64,000 nt of DNA, from positions 127,654-191,653 of the forward strand of contig NSJX01000017.1 of NCBI GenBank assembly GCA_002286715.1, written 5' to 3'. Shown here piece by piece: positions 11,812 to 22,439 of the stretch. The notes below the pieces were generated by a model, which saw only the letters and a program-made list of their open reading frames with translations, searched no databases and was not told where the DNA came from. Every line of letters begins with the position of its first letter. Position 1 is the first letter of the stretch. The stretch comes from Dentipellis sp. KUC8613 (Eukaryota; Basidiomycota; Agaricomycetes; Russulales; Hericiaceae). The position numbers and the translations under genes were made by a program.

Positions 11812-14377
11812 ATGGCACCCGAACCTTCACCTTCATCGAGAGCCCCGGACCCCATCCTCCTCACGCTCTTCGCGAACCGCTTCATGAGCGTCGCGGAGGC
11901 GATGGGCCGCTCGCTCCAGCAGACCTCCATCAGCACGAACATCAAGGAGCGCCTCGACTTCTCGTGTGCGCTCTTCGCGCCCGACGGCGACCTCGTCGCG
12001 AATGCGCCCTTCATCCCCATCCATCTCGGGTCCATGAGCTTGTGCGTGCCTACGTTCTCCTCGTCTTGTAACGTCTCGGGCGCTGACGTGCATGCTGGGA
12101 TAGCGCCGTGAAGTACCAGATGCAGCTCTACGGGAAGGACCTGAAGGAGGGGGATGTGATCATGACGAACTCACCACACGCCGGCGGCTCGTACGTCTCC
12201 GTCTTCCCCCTCCTTCCCTGTAATTACATACCTACTAATCGCATCCACGATCCCCCCAGCCACCTCCCCGACATCACGATCATCTCGCCCGTCTTCTCGC
12301 CGGGCACGCACGACATCATCTTCTTCACCGCCTCGCGCGGGCACCACGCCGACATCGGCGGCATCCTCCCGGGCAGCATGCCCCCGACGTCCGTCACGCT
12401 CGGCGAGGAGGGCGCGGAGATCGTCAGCTTCAGGATCGTGAGCGGGGGCGTGTTCGATAAGGCGGGCCTGTATGAGCGTATGATTGATCGCCCGGCGCAG
12501 TACCCTGGTAGCTCGGGCTGTAGGAACATAAGGGATGTGGAGAGCGATTTGAAGGCGGTAAGTCTCGGATGGGTCGTGCGTGTCTATGTTCTTGTGACTC
12601 ATGCTGGTGACTGTCGTAGCAAATTGCGGCGAACCATAAGGGTGTACAGCTCATCCATGCTAGTACGTCGTGCGCTACCGTGCTATCTGCGCCCTGTCTG
12701 ACGAGCGATTTGAAGTTGTGGACGACTATGGATTGGAGACGGTACAGGAGTACATGTACCACATCCGCAAGAACGCAGAGAACTCGGTGCGCAGCCTGCT
12801 CAAAGACGTCGCGAAGAAGGCAGGTACGACCTCCCTCAACGCAGTCGACTACCTCGACGACGGCTCCCCGGTGCGTAATCTTCACTTCCACTAAAAGTCC
12901 CCTCCGTACAATCATCCATCCGCTCCCCACATCCACACCCAACCGATTCCCGGTGATATACTTACCTGCCCGGCACACAGATCCACCTGCGCGTCGACAT
13001 CGACCCCGCACAAGGCTCCGCCGTCTTCGACTTTGCCGGCACCGGCTGCGAAGTGCGCGGGAACCTCAACGCGCCGATCTCCGTCGTGCACAGCGCCGTC
13101 ATCTACTGCATGCGCGCGATGCTCGACGCCGACATCCCGCTCAACGCAGGCTGCCTCGTCCCGCTCGACAGTGCGTCCCCGCCCCGCCCTTCCTCTTCCT
13201 CTTCCTCCGCTTTTGTCCTTTGCCAACCACCGTCCGTCGAGCGCAGTCCGCATCCCGCAGGGCAGCCTGCTCGCGCCCTCGCGCACGGCGGCCGTGTGCG
13301 GCGGCAACGTGCTCACCTCGCAGCGCATCGTCGACGTCGTGCTGCGCGCGTTCCGCGCGTGCGCGGCGAGCCAGGGGTGCACGAACAATCTCACCTTCGG
13401 CGCGGGCGGGCGCGACGCCGAGGGGCGCAATGTCGCCGGGTGGGGGTACTACGAGGTGCGGCTCCGCCCCTCCATATGCCCTCATCGCACACCCTCTGAC
13501 CTCCCTCATCGCACACCCTCTGACCTCCCTCACCCTCACCCATCGTCTCGCCTCCCGCCCGGCGCGCTTCACCACACCGCCCAATGCGCCCCACCACGCC
13601 GCCCAATGCGCCCCACCACGCCGCCCGGCGCGCAGACGATCGCCGGCGGCTCCGGCGCAGGCCCCGGCTGGCACGGCACGTCGGGCGTGCACACGCACAT
13701 CACGAACACGCGCATCGGCGACGTCGAGCTCCTCGAGCGGCGCTACCCCGTGCTCGTGCACCGCTTCGCGCTGCGCGCGCGCGCGCGCGACGGCGGCGAC
13801 GGCGACGGCGCGTGGCGCGGCGGCGCGGGCGTCGTGCGCGAGCTCGAGTTCACAGAGGCGCTCCAGGTGTCCATTTTGTCTGAGGTGCGCCCCCCCCCCC
13901 GCGTTTTGTTCCTCCGTCCTTGCTTCCTTCTTTCCTCGTGAGTGTGGTATGCTGATATGTGTGGTGCGTGGTGACGGTGGTGTGCAGCGGCGGACGAGGC
14001 AGCCGTATGGCCTCGAAGGCGGCGCGCCCGGTGCGCTGGGGCGCAACACCTGGGTGAAGCAGCCGCGCGCGGCGGACGGCGACCTGCTTCCCTCCCTCCC
14101 AGGAAAGGAGAACGCCTCAGCACCGACGACACAGGAGCCGCGGCGCATCAACATCGGCGGCAAGGCGACGGTGCGCATGGGCAAGGGCGACCGGCTGCTC
14201 ATCGAGACGCCCGGCGGGGGCGGGTGGGGCGTGCCGCGCGCGCTGGAGGCCGAGCTGGAGCGCGAGGTCGCGGACTGGGCGGAGGGGGAGCGCAGGGCGG
14301 AGGCGCTGCGGCACGTGCGCAGGTGGGCCGCGCGGGGCAGTTTGGCGGAGCGCGAGGCGGCGCAGGCGGGCTTCTAG
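11812..14377 (+). CDS. HyuB-type hydantoinase B / 5-oxoprolinase C-terminal half
   Basis: ATP-dependent 5-oxoprolinases open 5-oxoproline in the glutathione cycle. The HyuB half normally works with a HyuA half, which in eukaryotes is fused in one ~1,280-aa protein. Nine exons give only 616 aa: 11812-12041, 12104-12190, 12260-12557, 12620-12662, 12716-12870, 12981-13170, 13247-13455, 13636-13884 and 13988-14377. The HyuB signature is complete: [37 protein letters not shown]-like [42 protein letters not shown] and TPGGGGWG near the C terminus. The start Met sits about 11 residues before the domain, behind a Ser/Pro-rich leader. I see no HyuA sequence in the 1.5 kb upstream. It is therefore either a stand-alone HyuB or a 5'-truncated duplicate with an intact reading frame. 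Confidence 0.9.
13479..13627 (+). repeat. Two tandem repeats inside HyuB intron 7
   Basis: The 180-nt intron 13456-13635 contains two copies of a ~24-nt CTCATCGCACACCCTCTGAC unit, then about 2.5 copies of a 21-nt unit built on CCGCCCAATGCGCC. This explains its length against the usual ~50-70 nt. Confidence 0.8.
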
Positions 14378-16750
14378 CGGCCGGTGGTATGGCGTTAGGG
14401 CCTCGGGGCGAGAGCGGTATGAATCTGGTGGAGCGTCATTGGTAGAACGGCGGAAATTGTAAGCTTTGGTGTATGGACACGTTTTTGGGTTTTGCGGGAG
14501 ATGGATGAGGATGGTGCAGGTTCTGAACGCCGGAGTGTGAGATGGGGGCGGAGGGAGATTCACGAGATGTCCACGAATCGCCGGTTGGACTCGGTTATTC
14601 TTTGGGATCTGAGTGATGCTGGATGAGTGCGGGGCGTCTGTGCAGCGTGCGCGAGCCATCGCTGGTCAGTTGTCACTAGTCAACCCAGGAACATCTGCAC
14701 GGTGTGCAACACGGCGTTACTCATGTGGTGAGAGGGGGCACATACATATCCCTGGGATCAAATTTCTCTGAGTCAGTCGAAGTCAGATGGATATGAGCTG
14801 CGTAGAGGTGCGCATTCCTGTCGAGCCTGTCTGTAAGTACGATGTGTAAGGCAGTCGCAGTCTCACCGCTCGGATAAATGTGCCGTGGTGTGAATGGAAG
14901 CCCAGCGCCACGGTTTGGAAAACTGAGAACATTCCGGTGCTATAGGCGGCGAAGCCACGGCGGCAGTCGTGCAAACGGTCCGTCTGGTGAGGAGATGATA
15001 TGAGCCTGGAAAAGGCTGTGCTTGAACGGAGTGCATGCACCGGGGTGTACGTACTGAGCGGCGCTAGAAAATTGCACTTGCAGTTTTGGTCGCAGAGAGC
15101 GAGAGGTGCTCAAGGACGGGGATCGTGTCGACGCTTGCATGGAGTGGTTGGAGGATGTGGGGTTTTTCTGAACCGGTATCAAAGTGGCTCGTCATGTCAG
15201 TGTGTAGGCTTTCTATTTACGGCTCGCTTACCCACGTAACATACGACGTAGGTCAGACAAACGCCGCTTGTCGGCACATCATTGATTCGAGGCCATGAAG
15301 GAATGAGGAGGCTCTGACGCTGCATTTCTGTCGAGACAGAGTCGTGACTCGTAGTCCTGCGTCAATGTCCACATTCTCCCCGCCCGTTCAGAGTTTGACG
15401 TAGCTGTGGCAGGCAGGAGCGTTGCTAGAGCGGAAGAGAGTCTGGCGTTCCCTGCAGGAGTCTCTCCACGCGAGAACAGCCAAGCGCATTGAAGAAGCTG
15501 CGGATGAACCTTGTGGTCTGTTGACTGTGTATGTGCGCGTGGATTGCTAGATAGACCGAATGAGCTCGGTGTTGCGTGGATACTCCAAACTCGATTGGGA
15601 GGATCAGCCCTCACGGGCTCGTTTGTATGAACCTAATTGCCAGAACGAGGAAGGCAATATGATTCATTGGTCAGTCATACTGGACGACACCGGGCTAGGA
15701 TAGATGCAGATGATATCATTCACGCTGAGATGGCAGAGCGACTGACCTGGGTTGTTTTGGTAAGAACAGCGCAGCCGGAATAACGATAGGTTTCCTAGTG
15801 ATCTGTCCACGAGTGGGAGCTGACTGGTATACGTAGCCATGCCATGAGAACGAGTATCCCAAACACTTGACAAAGTTTAGCTGAGTGCGTGTACGACGAC
15901 GAGGCCGCATTTCGGCTGAACAGCGCGGTAAGGGCCGGGCCGGGGGATGGCCGGGACAAGCGCCGGGTTGGGCGATAGCAGAGTCCGTGAACGCGTCCGG
16001 TTCTCTGTAGAATCCTCCTGCTCAAGACGGCCTGGCCAATTGTCGCTCAATGTCCGTGAACTTTGATTTTCTTGTGGAACATCTTCCTTTCTTGGTCTCG
16101 CGGCTCGCTTCCGTGTTGCTTTGAGTTCTGCTCGTCTTCGGCCTCGTGCTGGCGGGCCCGCGTTAAGATGCTATGGCGGTTCGCGACACAGCGCCAATCC
16201 TTCCCATTGTCATACAGGTGCAACTGCTTAGTTGCATCCGTGAGTCATTTATCTCCAGTTCCAGGCGCTTGACACCCATTTCACCATGCAGTGACGTCGA
16301 CAGCGCAGATGTCCCAAGCGACGACACCCCGAGAACACTCGGATCCGGCGCACAGATCTACCTTGCCTTCACGCACGTATTGACACCGCTGTCGCGCTGA
16401 GAAGCTGGACGCAGGACAATTGGGAGTGCGTTCGTGAGAACCGCGGCGGTCTTCTGGTCTGCGGAATGGAGCCTGGATCGAGATTCTGCGTTCCAGGGAG
16501 AGCGCTGCGTGTCCGTTCAGGACTGGGAACCACAATCTGCGCTCGTCCGGCGTCTGTGGGTGATGGGGATAGCCGTCCTTGGACGCTTTGCGGCTTTCCA
16601 GCCATTCGCTCATTCCGGCCTCGCATGCGTCCAACCATCCTTCTTCTCCGACTCCAGTGACCGCCGTATTTTCCCCAATCACCTTTTTACGTCAGACTGC
16701 AAATACCGCCTTTCGCTTTGCGAACTTCTCCACCTCCGAGCCCGCATTCG
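14378..16750. other. Spacer, no gene supported
   Basis: 2.4 kb between two plus-strand genes. ORFs are short and none shows a family motif or a convincing splice series. The last 100 nt include the P450 TATA box. Confidence 0.5.
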
Positions 16751-16752
16751 AC

Positions 16753-16760
16753 TATAAATA
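16753..16760 (+). promoter_or_regulatory. TATA box of P450 gene
   Basis: TATAAATA lies 78 nt upstream of the ATG at 16838. Confidence 0.55.
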
Positions 16761-16837
16761 CGCTGCCCGCTCGATGCAGTTTCCGCACTTCCTCAGTCTT
16801 CATTTCCCCTCAGCGCATCGGTGGTCTACTGTCTACC

Positions 16838-19099
16838 ATGCCTTCGCTGACCCCAGATGGCTTCTCGCTCGGGGACGTCCCCTTCATTCGCGAAGCCGGC
16901 ATAGGCGTGCTCGCACTACTCGCCCTGTTCGCCCTCTGGCAGCGCGTCGTGCGCACAAGACTCGATCTCCCCCCAGGCCCTCCAGGTCACTGGTTCTGGG
17001 GCAACACGATCCCCGACAAACAGTGAGATTGTTCACCCGTCTACCGAATGATATTTTGCTTAACTCCGAGGTCTCGGTATTGCGGCGGACAGCTCGTTTC
17101 TGAAGTTCACCGAGTGGACCGAGCAGTACGGCCCTATCTTTTCGCTGCGGTGCGGTCTGCGCACCATCGTCGTCCTCGGGACGTTCCAGGTAAGAGTCAC
17201 GAGCTGCATACTGGTGAAGCCTTCTCATACAACCCGGTACCAGTCCGCGATGGACATCTTGGAGAAGGAAGGCGCGGTATCTGCCGACCGCCCTCGGCTG
17301 GTCGCCGGCGACGAAATGATGTCGGGAAACATGCGCGTCCTTCTTGTCGGTGCAAACGAACGCCTGCGCAGGTTACGGAGGTGCGTCGCGGCCCTGGCTG
17401 CTCGCTTGACGTCATTCCTCACGAGATTGCTGATGCCGGGTGTCCGTTTCATTATTGCAGAGCGCTGCACGCACACCTCCAGCCTAAGGTCGCGGCGACG
17501 TACGAGCCGCTGCAGATGCTCAACTCGAAGGTGCTGATCCGGGACATCCTGGACGACCCCAGCGGGCACTACGATCACGCGAAACGGTACGCGCGTAGCC
17601 CCTTCTGTCCCGCGCCCGTTTCTCATGTCGGGCACTGGCAGGTATGCGGCATCAGTCATTCTGTCCCTCACGTATGGCAAGCCGTCCCCGTCGTTCAAGT
17701 CGGATCCCGACGTCGTCCTGGTCACCCAATGCCTGATGCGCCTAGGCGCCGCTATCCGCCCCGGCGCGCACCTCGTCGAGCACCTTCCTTGGCTCCAGTA
17801 CATCCCGTTCTACGGCAAGACGCTCAGGCAGTACCACCGCGAGGAGCTTGATCTGTTCAGGAGGCAGCTGCGCGAGACGAGGCAGCAGATGGTGATTCAA
17901 TCAGCGGTGATAGCTCGTGTTGACGGGAGAAGCTCACTCGTCACCTTTTCGCAGGCTATGGGCAAGGCGCCGTCGTCCTTTGGCAAGTACCTTCTCGAGC
18001 GGCAGCAGGAGCTCTCTCTGTCCGATGACGAAATCGCGTACCTCTGTGGCTCTATGTTTGGCGCTGGATCAGAGACCGTGCGCCCTTTACTTTTCTGAGC
18101 ACGGGAAATCCCATACTAACTCCTGATTGTCACCTTTCATAGACCGCAGCAGGCATCAGCACCGTGATTCAGGCAGCAGCATGCCACCCCGCCGCACAGG
18201 CCCGGGTGCAGGAAGAGCTCGATAGGGTAGTCGGGCGGGATCGATGTGCGTGCGCTCCCCCAGCCTCACCAGAACCGGCTTATCGATGCGGGGCATGGCT
18301 TTTCTAGTGCCCTCCTTCAACGACCTGGACGACCTGCCCGAAGTGCAAGCATTCTTCCTCGAGACGTTCCGCTGGCGCCCGGGCGCGCCCGGCGGCCTGC
18401 AGCACCGCGCGACGAAGGAGATCGTCTACGTACGTCCCGTGCCCGTCCTTCCCTTCGCGTCTCACGTCCCGCTTCTCCCGCGCGCACCCCTATCTCCCTC
18501 CCTCGCTCTATTGTCTTCGCGCTGACAGCAAGGCTATCGCATCCCCGCGGGCGCCACCGTAATCGGGAACCACTGGTGCGTGTCTGCCCCCCCGCGCGCG
18601 TGCCGGCGACCCATGCTCATCCCGCCTGCAGGTCGATTGGCCGCGACCCTGCGCTCTTTCCGGATGGGAACACGTTCCGCCCGGAGCGCTGGCTCGACGA
18701 GGACGGGCGCATTCGGACGGACCTCAGGTTCCCCAACTTCGGTTTTGGACGACGGTGCGTATTCGGCGTCTGTGCTTTGTGTGCTGCCCAAGCTGACTGC
18801 GCTGTTGCTGCTGCTCGTGTTCGCAGGGTGTGTCCTGGTTCCCCGGTCGCGCAAAGGTACGTGTACGCTCGCTAGGTCCTTGTGCAGCTGCTAATAATAC
18901 GTGTGTACTGTGTAGGTCGCTGTACATCAACACCGCGTGCATCCTCTGGGCTTTCTCCATCTCGCAGGACCCGCTCCGCCCCATCGACACGCTCGCGATC
19001 GGCGAGGGCGTCACCGCGCACCCGCTGCCGTTCGTCGCGCGCTTTGCGCCGCGCCACAGCCCGGACATGATCAAGGCCCTGCTGGCGGAGGAGTCGTAA
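16838..19099 (+). CDS. Cytochrome P450 monooxygenase
   Basis: Microsomal heme-thiolate monooxygenase; the substrate cannot be read from sequence. Twelve exons give 508 aa: 16838-17022, 17093-17189, 17244-17380, 17461-17586, 17642-17891, 17955-18077, 18143-18245, 18308-18429, 18529-18575, 18632-18754, 18827-18856 and 18916-19099. An N-terminal signal anchor (about residues 20-38, GVLALLALFALW) is followed by the LPPGPPG hinge. The I-helix motif is AGSETT (302-307), the K-helix ExxR is ETFR (359-362), then PERW, and the heme loop FGFGRRVCPG has the ligand Cys at about 440, split by the intron between exons 10 and 11. The overall look is that of multi-exon basidiomycete P450s with the CYP2-like LPPGP start. 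All key residues are present, so it is probably functional. Confidence 0.95.
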
Positions 19100-20610
19100 G
19101 GGGGGGCTGGTCGCGCGGACTGGGTGGGCACGCGCGGACGTGGTCGCATGCTCGTTGTGCTTGGCATCCAGGTTTGTTCGCATACTCGTGAGGCAACGGT
19201 GTTTCCTGTTTCCTGTTTCCTCGTGTTACGACTTTCACGCCCCCATGATGTCTCCGTTCCGGTGCTTCGTTCATTCTAAGGATCCGAAGATACCATCTCC
19301 CTTCATACACGCATACCACGAATGCCGGTAGCCAGTACTCAGTAGCCACTTCTTATGCCTGTTCGTATCCGTTTGTATACCAAATTTAGATGTGTCGCAC
19401 TTGCACAGAACGGTCGACGTCCCCACTCAGGCTCTCCATTTCCCCCTTCGCGGAACAGGTATGAATCGACACCGCGGAGCGGAGAGACGTATGTCGCGCT
19501 CGGAGGGAACATGTCCAGTCTTCGTCGGACTCTTCTTTTTCTGCATGGGGGAGCGTGATAACGACTAGGAGCGGCGGCTTTCTGCTTGGCTGGGCTCTAG
19601 AGGCCTCTGAGGAAGACGCGTGACCATGTAGAGGGTACACGGTGTGACGTAACGCGTCAGACGCGGTCCGTGTGACAACTCGTGGAACGAGTCTTCGTCG
19701 AGCGTCATTAATTCATTACCTTCACCGAGAGAACGAGGCTCCCATAGCCAAATTCTCTCCCATTCAATACTTTCTCGAGGGCGAACCAGGTTCAAATGAT
19801 TTGATATGTTTTTTATGCAGGTCTGTCCACGACACACGGCGGCGCATCGGCGGCGGCCTTACGAGCCAAGTTCAGCCAGGCCTTCGATAGCCAGAAGCAG
19901 GCCGCCGCGCGCGACGCCCACGACAGACGATCCCTTTGCAGCGAATCTAGACGCCACGGCACCCGCGTAGAACACCGGGCCCGCACGTCGCCTTGCAAGT
20001 TGGAACCTTCGTCGCCATTTCGGCCACGAAGGTACCAATGATGATTCTGCAGCTCCCAGGGACTTACTGGCACGTCCCACTCATTAATATTGACGGGCGC
20101 TCTGAGTTCTCACTTCTGTGGATCGGAAGAACTGTTGCTGGGTGCTGCCAGTGGGACTTACGTACGTGCATTCGAAGGTTCTTTCGATTCGTTCGACTTC
20201 GACGGTGGCTAACTTTGGGTCGAGTTTGGGAGCGTGGATTTCGATAGGCTTTGCGTTTGGGGTTCTGGAGGAGCGGATAGCGACATAGCCGGGTGCCAGT
20301 GGCTGCGCGCATGTCGCCGAAAGCCGTGGGCTGTGGGGCGGGCTATTTCAGGAGCAGGAGGGTGGGTCGTCAAGGGCGCGGGGGTTCAGAATCCCCTGTC
20401 TGACGAGATGTCGTCAGCGTCTGAAGTGAGCTTGTCGGACTGGTGGGTTCTATTCATGTGCATGTTGGCTTAGCCGGATGCGCTGTGGGAGGGCCCGCTT
20501 GGCAGGAAGGTGGAACGTTCTGTTGGGCGAATGAAGAAGTGCTTGTAAGTCTACTGCTTCGAATTTACGAAATAGCCGGTATTCCTCGGCTTTTTATTTG
20601 ACAGATAAAT
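19100..20610. other. Spacer, no gene supported
   Basis: 1.5 kb downstream of the P450, before the tentative small minus-strand gene. No ORF carries a recognisable motif. Confidence 0.5.
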
Positions 20611-21192
20611 CTACGATGAGCATGTTACGAGCATTCGATGGTCCGCGTCAAGCTTAGTCGCTAGTGCGCCGGCGAATACTGCGGGCGGAGCTTTTTTCCG
20701 GGTTTCTGGCGAGAAATGGACACCGGTTGTGCTTGATGCTGTGTGCATCTCGATAATTTGCCGTACGTCCAAGGAAGCCAAGAGGTCTTTCTTACTTGCA
20801 ACGTTGAAATGCCGGACATCAAAGGATAGATAACCTTGAGACTGTCTTCCAAAGAATTGAAGCCCAGCGAGTAAAGAAGTTCAATGGAGTGCAAGCGCGA
20901 TTCAGGACTATCCGAACGGTTCTTTACGGTACCCTCAGACAACTCCCAAAAGCGCGAATATGCATCTCTTTCGCCAGCAAACGCAGCTTTGCTCATCATA
21001 ATCACACTTTCCCTTACAGCGGCGACAGACACCTCCAACAGCAAATCAGACAGGTATAAAGTGCACATTGCAACGGGGAGAAAATGTATGCAATTCCACG
21101 ACCTCCCTCGCGTTCATATGCCCGCACTACCCCCACTCCAGCTCCATTAAGGCCTGCTGCAGCAACATAAAGCTGGGGATGGCGTAGTTCAT
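20611..21192 (-). CDS. Hypothetical small protein (138 aa)
   Basis: Unrecognised. Three exons are inferred: 21192-21131, 21012-20796 and 20748-20611, totalling 139 codons with consistent phases. The first exon reads MNYAIPSFMLLQQALMELEW. The second is hydrophilic with hydrophobic heptad-like spacing (ESVIMMSKAAFAGERDAY, then SIELLYSLGFNSLEDSL). The last is Thr/Ala-rich and ends VTCSS. The intron 2 donor (GTAAGA) is good. The intron 1 acceptor (AAG) is weak, and an alternative start inside exon 2's upstream extension (MCTLYLSDLLLEVS) is possible. The regular amino-acid composition supports coding, but there is no homology evidence. Confidence 0.38.
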
Positions 21193-22439
21193 CTATTTCA
21201 CGGAGGGTAAGCCCCCCGCCCACTCCGCTCGGCGCGCACAAGGAGGAAAGCTCACGACGTACCTTTTACTCATAAGAAATGAAGCCGGACTTCATCTCCG
21301 GCGCTCGTTAAGTACGTTCATCATGTCGTTCGTGAATCTACAACCAGCGATCCTGATCAGCTCCGCCCCCGGGGCCCATCGTCATCACAGCAGCGTATTA
21401 TATGTTTCACGTACGAAAGAGCGGCGCGCGGCGCTCACCAGGAGGGCCTCGCGTTAAATCGAGTGCTGCAGGCACAGCGCACAGCGACACCGAGTAGCCT
21501 CGGGGACGCTGTGACGAGGAAGACAGGCGCAGCTGCCCCGGACAGCCCTCCGAAAGAGCCCCACAAAACAGCCACCCACAGTGCCGGTGCCGGTGCGTCT
21601 GCCCTCCGTAATCATCAGCCATGCTCATGCTGAATCGAATCGAGACAGGACTCACACAGTCGGCCGCGCGGCGGCCGGCGCAGCGTTCCTTTTGGTCGGC
21701 AAGTACGACCGACAGCGCAGCGTTCGTGGTTGTCGAGTGACCCGAGCTGCCTCTCCACCCACACTGATACTGCGTTTCTCCCTGACCGTGCGAGGAGGAT
21801 AGGAACGCGGCAGCAGAGTGGGAACGAAAGAGATGGCGCCGGAGCGGGCGTGGGCGTGCTGGGCACGCCGAATCGCTCTTTTATACCGTGCGCCCCGGCG
21901 GCTGATGGGTGGTGCTTGGTGCCCGGGCTGATGCTTGCTTTGTGGTTGGGTTGGCCTTTGTGCTTCCTGTACTTGCTGTCATCCTGATGTGGTGGTGGTG
22001 TTATCTCGTTTGATCTGGCTTGCTTTGTTACTTGCTCCGCGCTGTCCTTTGTGCTACGTACCGGATGTGTAATGCTATACGATGTTATCGCCCTTCTTGT
22101 CTTTGTTTATTTCGAAAGGCCTATGTTGTGAAAGAAGCGCGGAGTCTGTGTGGAGCTGCCTCAATGCACTGTGCATGGGCAGGTCTGATCCATGAGGCCA
22201 GGGTAGATGCGCGGCGCTGGGGTGATACGATAGCCACGAGGCGATGGTCGACAGAGCCAGGCATAAGGTCCGTCTGAAAGCGAGGTTGCATGGCGCGCAG
22301 GCTACGTCGCGCATACATAGTAGCAGATTAGAGTTACAAACATCTCTACTTACAATAGTAGACGGAGCGTCTACAAAACCTAGCCAAACACCAACACCCG
22401 GCATAAACGCCTCGAGTAGGTACGGGATCCTGGAGATTC
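21193..22439. other. Spacer, nothing recognised
   Basis: 1.25 kb between two minus-strand genes. I see no ORF with family motifs or a coherent exon series. Confidence 0.5.

Noticed and set aside
13141..14202. 353-aa ORF on the minus strand
   Set aside because: Antisense shadow of the GC-rich HyuB exons; Arg/Ala/Gly-rich, spans the introns, no motif.
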